The notes below the pieces were generated by a model. That model was not told the DNA's origin. It did no database searches and worked only from the letters and a program-made list of their open reading frames with translations. DNA of 43,928 nt. Origin: UPXZ01 sp964634605 (GTDB taxonomy: Bacteria > Bacteroidota > Bacteroidia > Bacteroidales > Paludibacteraceae). This document shows positions 7,683 through 16,141 of this stretch, piece after piece (positions within the stretch are counted from its first letter, which is position 1; every line of letters starts with the position of its first letter). Made by a program: the position numbers and the translations under genes. Location of the stretch: assembly GCA_964634605.1 (NCBI GenBank), contig CAZWLJ010000026.1:1-43928 (forward strand), read 5' to 3'.

Positions 7683-9482
7683 TTACCTTCTTCTGTTTCT
7701 CCAGGGTTTTTCACTTTCCGAATATCCCGAAAAGGCATTCTCACGATTTCGTCCGTTTCCGGATTTCCGGTTATCGGATTTTCTTTCGTTTTTATATGAT
7801 TTTCGTTTGTCACCGAATTGTCTGTTCTGCGAGTCAGCACTTTTGCCTCGTTCGTTTGAAGAGCTCCGGCTACCTTTTGCTACAGAAACTTCCATATCAC
7901 TGGAGTCTTTGAACGAATTCAGCACTTTATCTTTCTGATCCTCAAAGACATCAAAGAATGTAAATTTATTGGTAACTTCGATATCGCCCACGTTAATGGA
8001 TTTATCTTCTGTCACTTCGTTGATGATACCCAGTATTCGTTTAGGATTCATGCCCTCACGGCTGCCCAGGTTTATTTTCAGGCGAACGCGTTCACCGGTT
8101 TTTCGTCTATTTCGTCCACCGTTTTCTGCATGTGTTCGTTCAGTGGTTTCGGTTCGTTCATGTAAATTCAGATCCGGTGCATTCCGGTAATAATCGAGGA
8201 ACCGGTTGAATTCGAGCGACACAAACCGTTTGAGCAGTTCCTCCTTCGAAAGGTATTCCAGCTGCTTCATTATCTGAGGCATGTAAGGTTCAATTTGCTC
8301 CTCGTTTACTTCTACGTTTTGCATTTTATCAATCTGGTAGAAAAGCTGTTTTTTACACACTTCCAGTCCATTCGGTATCTGTCGTTGCTCAAATTTCCGT
8401 TTCAGCATCCGCTCAATATCTTTAATCTTGAATTTTTCCTTGGAGTGGATTATTGAAACTGAAGTTCCTGTTTTATTAGCCCTTCCGGTTCTGCCGCTTC
8501 GGTGCGTATAAATTTCCACATCGTCAGGCAGGTTGTAATTAATCACATGAGTCAAATCGCTCACATCCAGACCGCGTGCTGCCACATCGGTGGCAACCAG
8601 CAGCTGCACGTTACGAATGCGGAATTTCTGCATTACAGAGTCGCGCTGAGGCTGCGACAAATCACCGTGAAGTGCATCGGCATTGTAACCATCATGCATC
8701 AGCTTGTCTGCCACTTCTTTTGTTTCCTGACGGGTACGACAAAATACAATCCCGTAAATATCCGGGTTCAGATCCACAATCCGTTTGAGCACTAAATAGC
8801 GCTGACGAGCCTGTGATACGTAATAAATATGTTCAACGTTTTCAGTGCCTGAGTTGCGAACGCCCACGGTTATCTCCTGATAATCGTGCATATATTGTTT
8901 GGCTATACGCTGAATTTCAGCAGGCATAGTAGCTGAGAACAACAATGTACGTCGGGTATCGGGCGTTTCTTTCAGAATGGTTTCAATATCTTCCTTAAAG
9001 CCCATGTTGAGCATTTCGTCGGCTTCGTCAAACACCAGATACTGAATGTTTCCGAGCTGGATTTTACCACGTTCGGTAAGGTCAATCAGCCGGCCGGGAG
9101 TAGCCACTATAATTTGCGGTGTACGGTCGAGCTCCTTCAGTTGCTTGCGGATGTCCTCGCCTCCGTAAACCGGAACGATGTGAACATCTGACATGTGTCC
9201 GGCATATCCTTTCAGATCGTTTGATATCTGGATGCAAAGTTCGCGGGTAGGTGCAAGCACAAGCGCCTGTACTTCACGTCGTCTCACATCAATCATATTC
9301 AGTATCGGAAGTCCGAAAGCGGCTGTCTTGCCGGTTCCTGTCTGTGCCAGAGCCACCAGATCAGTTTGTTCGTTCAGCATGTAGGGTATTACCTGCTCCT
9401 GTACGGGCATAGGTTGTTCGTACCCCAGTTCTTCGACAGCCGAAAGTAATTCAGCTCTCAAATTGAGTTCTTTAAATGTCAT
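7683..9482 (-). CDS. deaD: DEAD-box RNA helicase with DbpA-type RNA-binding domain
   Basis: ATP-dependent RNA helicase of the DeaD/CsdA group, which unwinds structured RNA in ribosome assembly and mRNA turnover, especially in the cold. The start ATG at 9482 (MTFKELNLR) was preferred over an in-frame codon 54 bases upstream, because the upstream extension falls inside an extensively base-paired leader and does not resemble the family. Motifs in 599 residues: Q motif near 28, AQTGTGKT 46-53, PTRELC 79-84, TPGRL 128-132, DEAD 152-155, SAT 183-185, VATDVAARGLD 296-306, HRSGRTGR 327-334. Residues about 470-545 form the DbpA RNA-binding fold (VRLKINLGSREGMNPKRIL). The tail from about 555 is low-complexity, rich in Arg, Lys, Ser and Asn, as in cold-shock helicases. 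Symbol deaD is by family, not proven orthology. Confidence 0.95.
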   Translation of the reverse strand: MTFKELNLRAELLSAVEELGYEQPMPVQEQVIPYMLNEQTDLVALAQTGTGKTAAFGLPILNMIDVRRREVQALVLAPTRELCIQISNDLKGYAGHMSDVHIVPVYGGEDIRKQLKELDRTPQIIVATPGRLIDLTERGKIQLGNIQYLVFDEADEMLNMGFKEDIETILKETPDTRRTLLFSATMPAEIQRIAKQYMHDYQEITVGVRNSGTENVEHIYYVSQARQRYLVLKRIVDLNPDIYGIVFCRTRQETKEVADKLMHDGYNADALHGDLSQPQRDSVMQKFRIRNVQLLVATDVAARGLDVSDLTHVINYNLPDDVEIYTHRSGRTGRANKTGTSVSIIHSKEKFKIKDIERMLKRKFEQRQIPNGLEVCKKQLFYQIDKMQNVEVNEEQIEPYMPQIMKQLEYLSKEELLKRFVSLEFNRFLDYYRNAPDLNLHERTETTERTHAENGGRNRRKTGERVRLKINLGSREGMNPKRILGIINEVTEDKSINVGDIEVTNKFTFFDVFEDQKDKVLNSFKDSSDMEVSVAKGSRSSSNERGKSADSQNRQFGDKRKSYKNERKSDNRKSGNGRNRENAFSGYSESEKPWRNRRR

Positions 9483-9676
9483 GTTTTTGTTATTTGTACA
9501 CGTTCTGAGCAGTAATCCGGAGCCCCCTGAAAGCAAGCAAAAGCGCTTTCATCCAATAGCAAGTATAATAAGAAAAAGTTCCCTGAACGGGAAACGTGTA
9601 CCTTTATAGATATCCATCTGTCTGAATGACAGCAATATTCAGATTTTTACTCACAACGCATAAGTTGTTTTTAAAT
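9483..9676 (-). promoter_or_regulatory. Long structured 5' leader of the helicase mRNA
   Basis: The gap between helicase and phosphofructokinase genes is 414 bases, and about 190 of these would be the helicase 5' UTR if the promoter at 9683-9690 is used. Several perfect stems are visible: 9653-9657 with 9664-9668 (5 bp, 6-nt loop); 9618-9622 with 9628-9632 (5 bp); the competing 9622-9627 with 9637-9642 (6 bp); 9579-9583 with 9589-9593 (5 bp, 5-nt loop); 9528-9534 with 9545-9551 (7 bp, 10-nt loop). A 9-bp long-range stem, GTACACGTT at 9496-9504 with AACGTGTAC at 9593-9601, closes the last two into a junction ending 13 nt from the start codon. This suggests cis regulation, as for E. coli csdA, whose mRNA also has a long leader. 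Confidence 0.55.
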
Positions 9677-9682
9677 CGGGCG

Positions 9683-9690
9683 CAAAGATA
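9683..9690 (-). promoter_or_regulatory. Promoter -7 element of the helicase gene
   Basis: The plus-strand CAAAGATA reads TATCTTTG on the minus strand, a perfect match to the Bacteroidota TAnnTTTG element. A clear -33 TTG is not visible at the usual spacing. Confidence 0.5.
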
Positions 9691-9696
9691 CGAAAA

Positions 9697-9722
9697 AAAA
9701 CCGGAATAAATCACCCGGTTTT
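9697..9722. repeat. Inverted repeat just upstream of the helicase -7 element
   Basis: AAAACCGG (9697-9704) and CCGGTTTT (9715-9722) are perfect 8-bp arms with a 10-nt spacer. The dyad covers the expected -33 region of the helicase promoter, so an operator is possible; no regulator gene is nearby to support this. Confidence 0.4.
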
Positions 9723-9827
9723 GAAAAATTCTTCCGAATAAAACTTTCATGTTAACGGCATAATCATTCAATCAAAAAAACAAAAAAAATCAGAGATCGT
9801 TTTCTTTCATTATATTAAAAAAAGACG

Positions 9828-9835
9828 TAATTTTG
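9828..9835 (+). promoter_or_regulatory. Promoter -7 element of the phosphofructokinase gene
   Basis: TAATTTTG matches TAnnTTTG, 61 bases before the ATG at 9897. The rest of 9723-9896 is AT-rich with no further structure that I can support. Confidence 0.5.
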
Positions 9836-9896
9836 CATAAAATTATAACCAAGTTCAAATACTTGAATATCAAAACATTAAAATTTTATTTCGAAT

Positions 9897-11552
9897 ATGA
9901 AACCAATGACCAAGAGTCCTCTGCAAATTGCCCGCTCAAGTTATCAGCCCAAAGTTCCGGCTACACTGATGGGCGACGTTTCCATCATTGAAGGTGCTGC
10001 CACACAATCAGTTGCAGATGAGGAAGATATTAAAAAATTGTTTCCGAACACTTACGGGATGCCACTTATTGAATTTGAAAAAGGTACAAAAAAAGAGAAT
10101 CCTTCCATCAATGTGGGTGTAATCCTATCGGGAGGACAAGCGCCGGGCGGACACAATGTAATCTGTGGAATTTTTGACGGGCTGAAGAAACTCAACCCCG
10201 ACAGCAAACTATATGGTTTTCTGGGCGGTCCCAGCGGACTGGTTGATCATCAATATACAGAACTTACAGCAGAAATCATTGCTGATTACCGCAACACCGG
10301 AGGTTTTGATATCATCGGATCGGGACGTACAAAACTGGAAGAAGAATGGCAGTTCGAAAAAGGAAAAGAAATATGCAAAGAATTGAATATCAAAGCTATA
10401 GTTATTATCGGCGGTGATGATTCAAACACGAATGCATGTGTATTGGCTGAATATTACAAACAACAGAATGCCGGAATTCAGGTTATCGGATGCCCAAAAA
10501 CAATTGACGGTGACCTGAAAAACGAGATGATTGAAACATCCTTTGGTTTTGATACTGCGTGTAAGGTATATTCCGAACTGATCGGAAATATTCAGCGCGA
10601 TGCCAGCTCGGCAAAAAAATACTGGCACTTCATCCGTCTGATGGGTCGTTCGGCATCGCACATCACTCTTGAATGCGCGCTGCAAAGTCAGCCTAATATC
10701 GCCCTGATTTCGGAAGAAATTGAAGCAAAAAACATGACTTTGAAAGACATAGTGGATTATATTGTGAACATCATTGTCGAACGTGCAAAATCAGGACTGA
10801 ACTACGGCACCGTGCTCATTCCCGAAGGTTTGATCGAATTTATTCCCGCCATGAAAAAACTGATTGCCGACCTGAACGATATGCTGGCCGACAACGACGA
10901 TTTCAACGCCATGACATCTGACGAAGAGCGCCGTGAGTATGTAAAGGGAGTACTTAATCCTGAAAGTACAGCTGTATATCGCAGTTTGCCCAAGGGGATA
11001 GCCCGTCAGCTCACTCTTGACCGCGATCCGCACGGTAATGTACAGGTTTCACTCATTGAGACCGAAAAGCTGCTTATCGAAATGGTTGCCAAAAGACTGG
11101 CACATCTGAAAGCCGAAGGAAAATACAAGGGAAAATTCTCTTCAATTAATCACTTTTTCGGATACGAAGGACGTTGCGCTATCCCTTCCAATTTTGATGC
11201 TGACTACACTTATTCACTCGGAGTAGTGGCTTCGGTGCTTATCAATGCAGGGAAAACCGGTTACATGGCCTCTGTGCGCAACCTCACAGCTCCTGCTTCC
11301 GAATGGATTGCAGGCGGGGTGCCTATCACTATGATGATGAACATGGAACGCCGTCACGGAAAGATGAAACCTGTAATTCAGAAAGCACTGGTACGTCTGG
11401 ATGGCGAACCGTTTAAGTTCTTCGAAAAATACCGCGACAAATGGTCAGATGATACTTCTGATTTTATTTATCCGGGCCCTATCCAGTATTTCGGTCCGTC
11501 TGAAGTTTGCGATCAGCCTACACGGACATTGCTGCTTGAAAAAGGGAAATAA
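9897..11552 (+). CDS. pfp: Pyrophosphate-dependent 6-phosphofructokinase (long PFP type)
   Basis: Phosphorylates fructose-6-phosphate with PPi instead of ATP, reversibly, in cytosolic glycolysis. The 551-residue length is typical of the long plant-like clade (PFP beta-like), not of the 320-residue ATP-PFK. Visible sites: LSGGQAPGGHN (77-87) phosphate-binding loop; GGDDS (172-176), where the second Asp replaces the Gly of ATP-dependent enzymes and marks PPi use; TIDGD (202-206) with the catalytic Asp; MGRSASH (249-255) substrate binding. MGR is followed by the expected long insertions and a C-terminal domain. Start ATG 9897 gives MKPMTKSPLQ; the ATG at 9906 is an equally acceptable start three codons later. 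It is monocistronic, with its own promoter element and terminator. Confidence 0.95.
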   Translation: MKPMTKSPLQIARSSYQPKVPATLMGDVSIIEGAATQSVADEEDIKKLFPNTYGMPLIEFEKGTKKENPSINVGVILSGGQAPGGHNVICGIFDGLKKLNPDSKLYGFLGGPSGLVDHQYTELTAEIIADYRNTGGFDIIGSGRTKLEEEWQFEKGKEICKELNIKAIVIIGGDDSNTNACVLAEYYKQQNAGIQVIGCPKTIDGDLKNEMIETSFGFDTACKVYSELIGNIQRDASSAKKYWHFIRLMGRSASHITLECALQSQPNIALISEEIEAKNMTLKDIVDYIVNIIVERAKSGLNYGTVLIPEGLIEFIPAMKKLIADLNDMLADNDDFNAMTSDEERREYVKGVLNPESTAVYRSLPKGIARQLTLDRDPHGNVQVSLIETEKLLIEMVAKRLAHLKAEGKYKGKFSSINHFFGYEGRCAIPSNFDADYTYSLGVVASVLINAGKTGYMASVRNLTAPASEWIAGGVPITMMMNMERRHGKMKPVIQKALVRLDGEPFKFFEKYRDKWSDDTSDFIYPGPIQYFGPSEVCDQPTRTLLLEKGK

Positions 11553-11589
11553 TATCCCGAGAAAGACTTTTATCAGTAATTGTATCACA

Positions 11590-11630
11590 AATCCTCCCCG
11601 CGACCAGTAAGTCAGAGGGAGGATTTTTTC
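11590..11630 (+). terminator. Terminator of pfp
   Basis: AATCCTCCC (11590-11598) pairs with GGGAGGATT (11617-11625), an uninterrupted 9-bp stem, followed by T-rich DNA, 38 bases after the pfp stop. The rest of the 323-base gap (11553-11875) is AT-rich and holds only the downstream promoter. Confidence 0.85.
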
Positions 11631-11814
11631 TGAATAAAAAAGACAAAACAGATACACGGTAAAATAAATTCCAACTATTGATAACATCCCAATTCCATTC
11701 TCCGGTCTATGTTTAATGTTCCCAACAGTTCTGATTGCTTTTTTGCATCATACATCAACTGAAAGATATTTATCACTTCTTCAATCAAAATTTACAGAAT
11801 AATATTAATAATCT

Positions 11815-11844
11815 TTTGTAGATATTTATTTTTGAATAACTTTG
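11815..11844 (+). promoter_or_regulatory. Promoter of the polysaccharide export operon
   Basis: TTTG at 11815-11818 and TAACTTTG at 11837-11844, separated by 18 bases, match both Bacteroidota promoter elements (-33 TTTG and -7 TAnnTTTG). The first start codon is 32 bases downstream. This is the best promoter in the window. Confidence 0.7.
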
Positions 11845-11875
11845 TGAAAAAATATTTGAAAAACGTTTTACAAAT

Positions 11876-12712
11876 ATGCATAAAAAGGTATTTTTTAAGA
11901 AACTTCTGTCCTCTTTCTTTATACTTACTGTAGCTGTTGTATTAAGTTCCTGTAACACAGCCCGAAAAATCAATTATCTGCAAAAGCCATCAGGACCTAT
12001 TCCTTCTTACGACAACAGTGTTGGATATGAGGAATATGCTATATCCAAATCGGACAAACTTTATATCAGGGTATACTCACCGGATAAAGACATCAATACG
12101 ATATTCAACGGAAGCACACAGATGATGGGCGGTCAGAATATGTCAGGATCGGATTACACGGATTTATACACCTACCAGGTAAAAGACAACGGAGCCATCA
12201 GACTACCACTCGTAGGTGATATACAAGTTGCCGGGCTTAACATTCGGGATGCAAAAAAAGCGATAGAAAATGCCATTAACACCACCATGATGGACCATTG
12301 TTCGGTCGATTTGAGAACAGTGGGAAGATATTTCAGTGTTATCGGGAGCAAGGTGAATGGCAAATACCCTATTTTCAGGGAAAAAATGAATGTATTTCAG
12401 GCAATTGCCATGGCAGGCGATATCAGTACGTTTGGCGACAGGAGTAAAATCAAGGTTTTACGTGAATCGCCCTCCGGACCTCAGATAAAAGTATTCGATA
12501 TCAGAAGTAAAGACATCATCAATTCCGAGTATTATTACATACAGCCCAACGATGTAATTTATATCCAGGATGTGAAATCGCAATTTTTCTCTGTTACCAC
12601 ATTTGGCGCAGCACTTTCAACCCTATTCTCCACTTTTTCGTTTGGTATGCTGATTTATTATCTTGTCACCCCCGATAATCCTGCACCTGCAACTACTACA
12701 AACGGAAACTAA
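11876..12712 (+). CDS. Outer-membrane polysaccharide export (OPX/Wza-like) lipoprotein
   Basis: Forms or contributes to the outer-membrane exit pore for capsule or exopolysaccharide. The 278-residue protein starts with a lipoprotein signal ending LSSC, lipidated Cys26. Residues about 54-135 are the poly-export domain (YAISKSDKLYIRVYSPD, then DNGAIRLPLVGDIQVAG) and about 140-235 an SLBB-like domain (FSVIGSKVNGKYPIFREKMNVFQAIAMAGDI). The last 35 residues hold a hydrophobic stretch (FGAALSTLFSTFSFGMLIYY) positioned like the Wza C-terminal helix that crosses the outer membrane. It is followed immediately by a paralogue and then a BY-kinase. No glycosyltransferases are present nearby, so the polymer is unknown. 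Confidence 0.9.
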   Translation: MHKKVFFKKLLSSFFILTVAVVLSSCNTARKINYLQKPSGPIPSYDNSVGYEEYAISKSDKLYIRVYSPDKDINTIFNGSTQMMGGQNMSGSDYTDLYTYQVKDNGAIRLPLVGDIQVAGLNIRDAKKAIENAINTTMMDHCSVDLRTVGRYFSVIGSKVNGKYPIFREKMNVFQAIAMAGDISTFGDRSKIKVLRESPSGPQIKVFDIRSKDIINSEYYYIQPNDVIYIQDVKSQFFSVTTFGAALSTLFSTFSFGMLIYYLVTPDNPAPATTTNGN

Positions 12713-12713
12713 A

Positions 12714-13499
12714 ATGGCATCAAACATGGCAGCACTTCAAATTATAAAGACAAAAGCAGTTCAACTTCTTCTTACCGCCGTTGTTACAATTGCACTGAGT
12801 TCCTGTTACACACAAAGGGATAAAACACTATTGCAGGAATCGAAAACATTACCTAAATACGAAAAATCCAGTTACGAAGAATATAAAATCCAGGTAAACG
12901 ACGAGCTCATTTTCAGGATAACAAGTACTGACGAAGAATTTGTAAGGCTCATCGATGCCGGTTCTTCGTCATCACAGCAACAAGGCATATCCTACAGGGT
13001 GTATCAGGACAGCACCATTGATCTGCCTTTCGTGGATTCGATAAAAGTAGCTGGGCTTACCATTGCCGATGCCACAGAGGCTATTCAAAAAAGATTCAAG
13101 CAAATCATACCCGATGTGGAAGCAAAACTGGCACTATCCAACAAGGTTTATACCGTTTTCGGGGAAGCCGGCAATGGGCTATTCCCAATCTACAGAGACA
13201 AACTGACAATCTATCAGGCACTTGCCCAATCGGGCGAAATAGCACTCAGCGGCGACAGAAAGCACGTAAAGATTATCCGGGAGATAAAAGGCGAACCTGT
13301 CATCATGGAGTTTGACATCCGGCCAAAATCGGTAATCGATTCGAGATATTACTACGTTTATCCGAACGACATAATCTACGTACAAAAAGAATCGGCCAGC
13401 TTTTACAAGACAAACAATTACGGATCATTCCTGGGTCTGATAACGTCGTCCATTTCACTCTTTACTACCGTATATTATTACACGAAAGTGAACAAATAA
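12714..13499 (+). CDS. Second OPX/Wza-like export lipoprotein, tandem paralogue
   Basis: Same architecture as the preceding gene: lipobox LSSC (Cys31), poly-export domain (YEEYKIQVNDELIFRITSTD, DSTIDLPFVDSIKVAGL), SLBB-like segment (VFGEAGNGLFPIYRDKLTIYQALAQSGEI) and a C-terminal hydrophobic helix (about 238-258). The ATG at 12714 begins directly after the upstream stop and gives 261 residues; the ATG at 12726 also works. A longer frame overlapping the upstream gene was rejected because it puts 17 extra residues before the signal peptide. The two paralogues align over their full length but are well diverged, so this is an old duplication. Whether they form one mixed pore or two is not visible from sequence. 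Confidence 0.88.
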   Translation: MASNMAALQIIKTKAVQLLLTAVVTIALSSCYTQRDKTLLQESKTLPKYEKSSYEEYKIQVNDELIFRITSTDEEFVRLIDAGSSSSQQQGISYRVYQDSTIDLPFVDSIKVAGLTIADATEAIQKRFKQIIPDVEAKLALSNKVYTVFGEAGNGLFPIYRDKLTIYQALAQSGEIALSGDRKHVKIIREIKGEPVIMEFDIRPKSVIDSRYYYVYPNDIIYVQKESASFYKTNNYGSFLGLITSSISLFTTVYYYTKVNK

Positions 13500-13556
13500 A
13501 CAAACCATCTGTTTTAGAATTTTTACCTGTTTTACCAATTACAAATCCTTTTCATT

Positions 13557-15944
13557 ATGCAAGAAAATAACAATAATCAATACTCTCAATTTTCAGAAAA
13601 CGAGGATTCCGATTTCGTACTAAAAGAATGGCTGTACTTGTTTCTGCATTACTGGTATTTGTTTCTTTTCTTTATTATTCTCGCTTTCGGAGCAGCATAC
13701 CTTAAAAACAGAACCTGGATAGAAAGTTATCAGTCCAAAGGAACAATAATCATTGAAGAAAACAGGTATGGAAGTTCTCAGGCATTCATGCAGGGATTCG
13801 GTGTACAACCGGGCTACAGCAATGTGGACAATCAAACTGTAATGCTGACTTCATACGATCTGATAAGCCGTGTGATTGACAGTATCCCATTCCTGTCGGT
13901 TGATTATATTACCAAATCCAGATTCAAAACAAGAAATTTATACAATGAAACTCCTGTTGTAATCAATGCAGACTTTATCGACCCGAAGGTTTACGGCGTT
14001 TTATTTAAATTAAGCATTAATTCCGACGGAAGTTATGTAATAACTGACGAAGACGGTTCAGCAGATAAATCACTGAAAGCCAGAGGAAGACTGGGAATAC
14101 CCATTCAGCACAATTTATTTTTCATAACGGTAGAGCCCACAAGCAACAGAATTTTGCGACGTGAAATTTATTTCCGTTTCCGCAGCAAAGAATCACTTAT
14201 CAGCGATTTCATGTCGCGCCTGCAAATCGGATTTGTGCAGGATGGTTCATCGGTGCTGGGCATATCGCTCACAAGCGAAACTCCCGACCGGGATATCGAC
14301 TTTATTAATAAGCTTTGCAGTGTTTTCCTGACAGAAAATCTGGAACGGAAGAATGATGCAGCATCCAAAACGATGAATTTTATCGACCAGCAGCTTGATA
14401 CTGTTTCCAAATCTTTAGCCATTTCTGAAGGAGCAATGACCCAATTCAGAAGAAGTAACCAGATTGTCGATCTGCCGAGCCATTCTTCTGAAATTTTAGG
14501 AAAAGCTACTCAGTATGACGATAAACGTTCAGCTCTGAACCTCAGAGACTCCTATTTCAAATATCTGACTAACTACCTGAAAACCAACCTCGAAGCAGGA
14601 GCCGTGGTAGCACCTTCGAGCCTTGGGCTTAACGATCCGATGCTGATGTCACTCGTGCAGCAATTCAATGACCTTATTGTAAAAAGAAACGAGACACCCG
14701 AAAAGAATCCGCTTTATGCCAAATACAACCGGGAAATCGAATCATTGAAAAGCTCTATCAATGAAGTAATTACCAACATGCGGGCTTCGATGGAAATCGA
14801 ACAGCAGGACCTGAACAGAAAAATGGCCAGCGTCCAGAGCGATATCAGCGCATTACCCCGAAAAGAAATGCAGCTGATCGGTATCGAACGGAAATACAGG
14901 GTGGATGACAACTATTATACCTTCTTCCTGCAGAAAAGAGCCGAAGCTGCCATCCAAAAAGCATCGAACAGTCCTGACAATAATATTCTTGACAAAGCCA
15001 GAATAGTAGCACTGACCAACGGAAATACAAAATCCAGAACCATTTTAATCTACTTGCTGATCGGACTCATCATACCTGCGTTGTTTGTAATACTTAAAGA
15101 GCTGCTCAATAACACGATACGCGATACGAAAGATGTGGAAAGAAGCAGTAAATATCCACTTATCGGTACTATCAAGCATACTAAAAACACAGATCCGGTA
15201 CTGGCAGCTAAGCGTCCCCGTTCATCGTTTACAGAAATGTTCAGGGTTATCCGTACCAGGATAGAGTTTCTGGTTCAGCGAAAAACAAAAATTGCAATTT
15301 TGATAACTTCGGCTGAATCGGGTGACGGAAAAACCTATTTCTCCACCAACCTGGCTTCTACATACGGAATGACCGGACTCAAGACTCTGCTCATAGATAT
15401 GGATATCAGGAAACCAAGTATCAACGAGCGTATGGATATAGAGCAAACCGAAGGGGTTACCAATTATCTGATTGGAGAAAAAAGTCTTGATGAATTAATC
15501 CTGAAAATTGATGACCTGAATTTCGATATCCTGCTGGCAGGAAGTGTACCACCCAATCCCGGTGAATTAATCCGATCGGAACAGCTCAGGAAAATGTTTC
15601 TCGAGCTTCGCGACAAATATGACTACATAATTGTCGATTCCAGTCCTATCGGATTGGTAGCTGACGCCTATTCGCTGGCGCCGATGATGGATGTTAACCT
15701 CTTTGTGGTAAGGAGCGAAAAGACCAACAAGTCATTCTTCAAAAAACTGAGTGATCAGCTGATTGCCGATAAGCTCCAACATTTCTATATCATACTGAAT
15801 GACATCAGCACCGAAACAAGTACCTACGCCCGATATGGGAAAAATTACGGATACGGATACGGATATGGATACGGATACGGTTACAGCAAAGAAAAAGACG
15901 CGAACAAGTACGTTCAGTACTACGAAGACGACAAGGATATCTAA
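13557..15944 (+). CDS. Wzc-type polysaccharide co-polymerase with BY-kinase domain
   Basis: Inner-membrane protein that controls polysaccharide chain length and export through autophosphorylation on C-terminal tyrosines. In 795 residues: Wzz domain with TM1 at about 27-48; large periplasmic part with coiled coils (about 255-465); TM2 at about 494-513; cytosolic kinase with Walker A AESGDGKT (586-593), Walker A' LLIDMDIRKPS (611-621) and Walker B YDYIIVDSSP (688-697). The tail after residue 755 holds twelve tyrosines in about 40 residues, including seven in a (YG) repeat (764-776), and Tyr785, 788 and 789. Being a fused Wzz-kinase, it needs no separate CapB. It follows the OPX genes by 57 bases and is followed by a terminator, so the operon has three genes. 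Confidence 0.95.
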   Translation: MQENNNNQYSQFSENEDSDFVLKEWLYLFLHYWYLFLFFIILAFGAAYLKNRTWIESYQSKGTIIIEENRYGSSQAFMQGFGVQPGYSNVDNQTVMLTSYDLISRVIDSIPFLSVDYITKSRFKTRNLYNETPVVINADFIDPKVYGVLFKLSINSDGSYVITDEDGSADKSLKARGRLGIPIQHNLFFITVEPTSNRILRREIYFRFRSKESLISDFMSRLQIGFVQDGSSVLGISLTSETPDRDIDFINKLCSVFLTENLERKNDAASKTMNFIDQQLDTVSKSLAISEGAMTQFRRSNQIVDLPSHSSEILGKATQYDDKRSALNLRDSYFKYLTNYLKTNLEAGAVVAPSSLGLNDPMLMSLVQQFNDLIVKRNETPEKNPLYAKYNREIESLKSSINEVITNMRASMEIEQQDLNRKMASVQSDISALPRKEMQLIGIERKYRVDDNYYTFFLQKRAEAAIQKASNSPDNNILDKARIVALTNGNTKSRTILIYLLIGLIIPALFVILKELLNNTIRDTKDVERSSKYPLIGTIKHTKNTDPVLAAKRPRSSFTEMFRVIRTRIEFLVQRKTKIAILITSAESGDGKTYFSTNLASTYGMTGLKTLLIDMDIRKPSINERMDIEQTEGVTNYLIGEKSLDELILKIDDLNFDILLAGSVPPNPGELIRSEQLRKMFLELRDKYDYIIVDSSPIGLVADAYSLAPMMDVNLFVVRSEKTNKSFFKKLSDQLIADKLQHFYIILNDISTETSTYARYGKNYGYGYGYGYGYGYSKEKDANKYVQYYEDDKDI
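15846..15884 (+). repeat. In-frame TACGGA hexanucleotide repeat in the kinase tail
   Basis: About six and a half units of TACGGA, with two silent changes (TAT, GGT), encode the YG repeat of the tyrosine tail. Because the unit is six bases, gain or loss of units changes the tyrosine number without a frameshift. Confidence 0.85.
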
Positions 15945-15965
15945 AATTATCATCACATACATCCT

Positions 15966-16001
15966 AATAGCCTCAAACGTAGTTTTGGGGCTATTTTTTT
16001 T
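15966..16001 (+). terminator. Terminator of the polysaccharide export operon
   Basis: AATAGCC (15966-15972) pairs with GGCTATT (15989-15995), followed by a run of T, 22 bases after the kinase stop. Confidence 0.8.
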
Positions 16002-16060
16002 ATGAAAACGACTCAATAAACCGGCAGATATTATCGCGGATGAATTTCCATTGAAGGTGG

Positions 16061-16103
16061 CAATAAAAAACCTCCGGCAGTTCTTCACAACATACCGGAG
16101 GTT
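16061..16103 (-). terminator. Terminator of the phosphate transporter gene
   Basis: On the minus strand AACCTCCGG (16103-16095) pairs with CCGGAGGTT (16077-16069), 9 bp, then a T-rich stretch. It starts 39 bases after the transporter stop. It converges with the kinase terminator at 15966-16001. Confidence 0.85.
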
Positions 16104-16141
16104 AATTAAATATTATTACAGGATTCTCTTGAGTGTATTCC

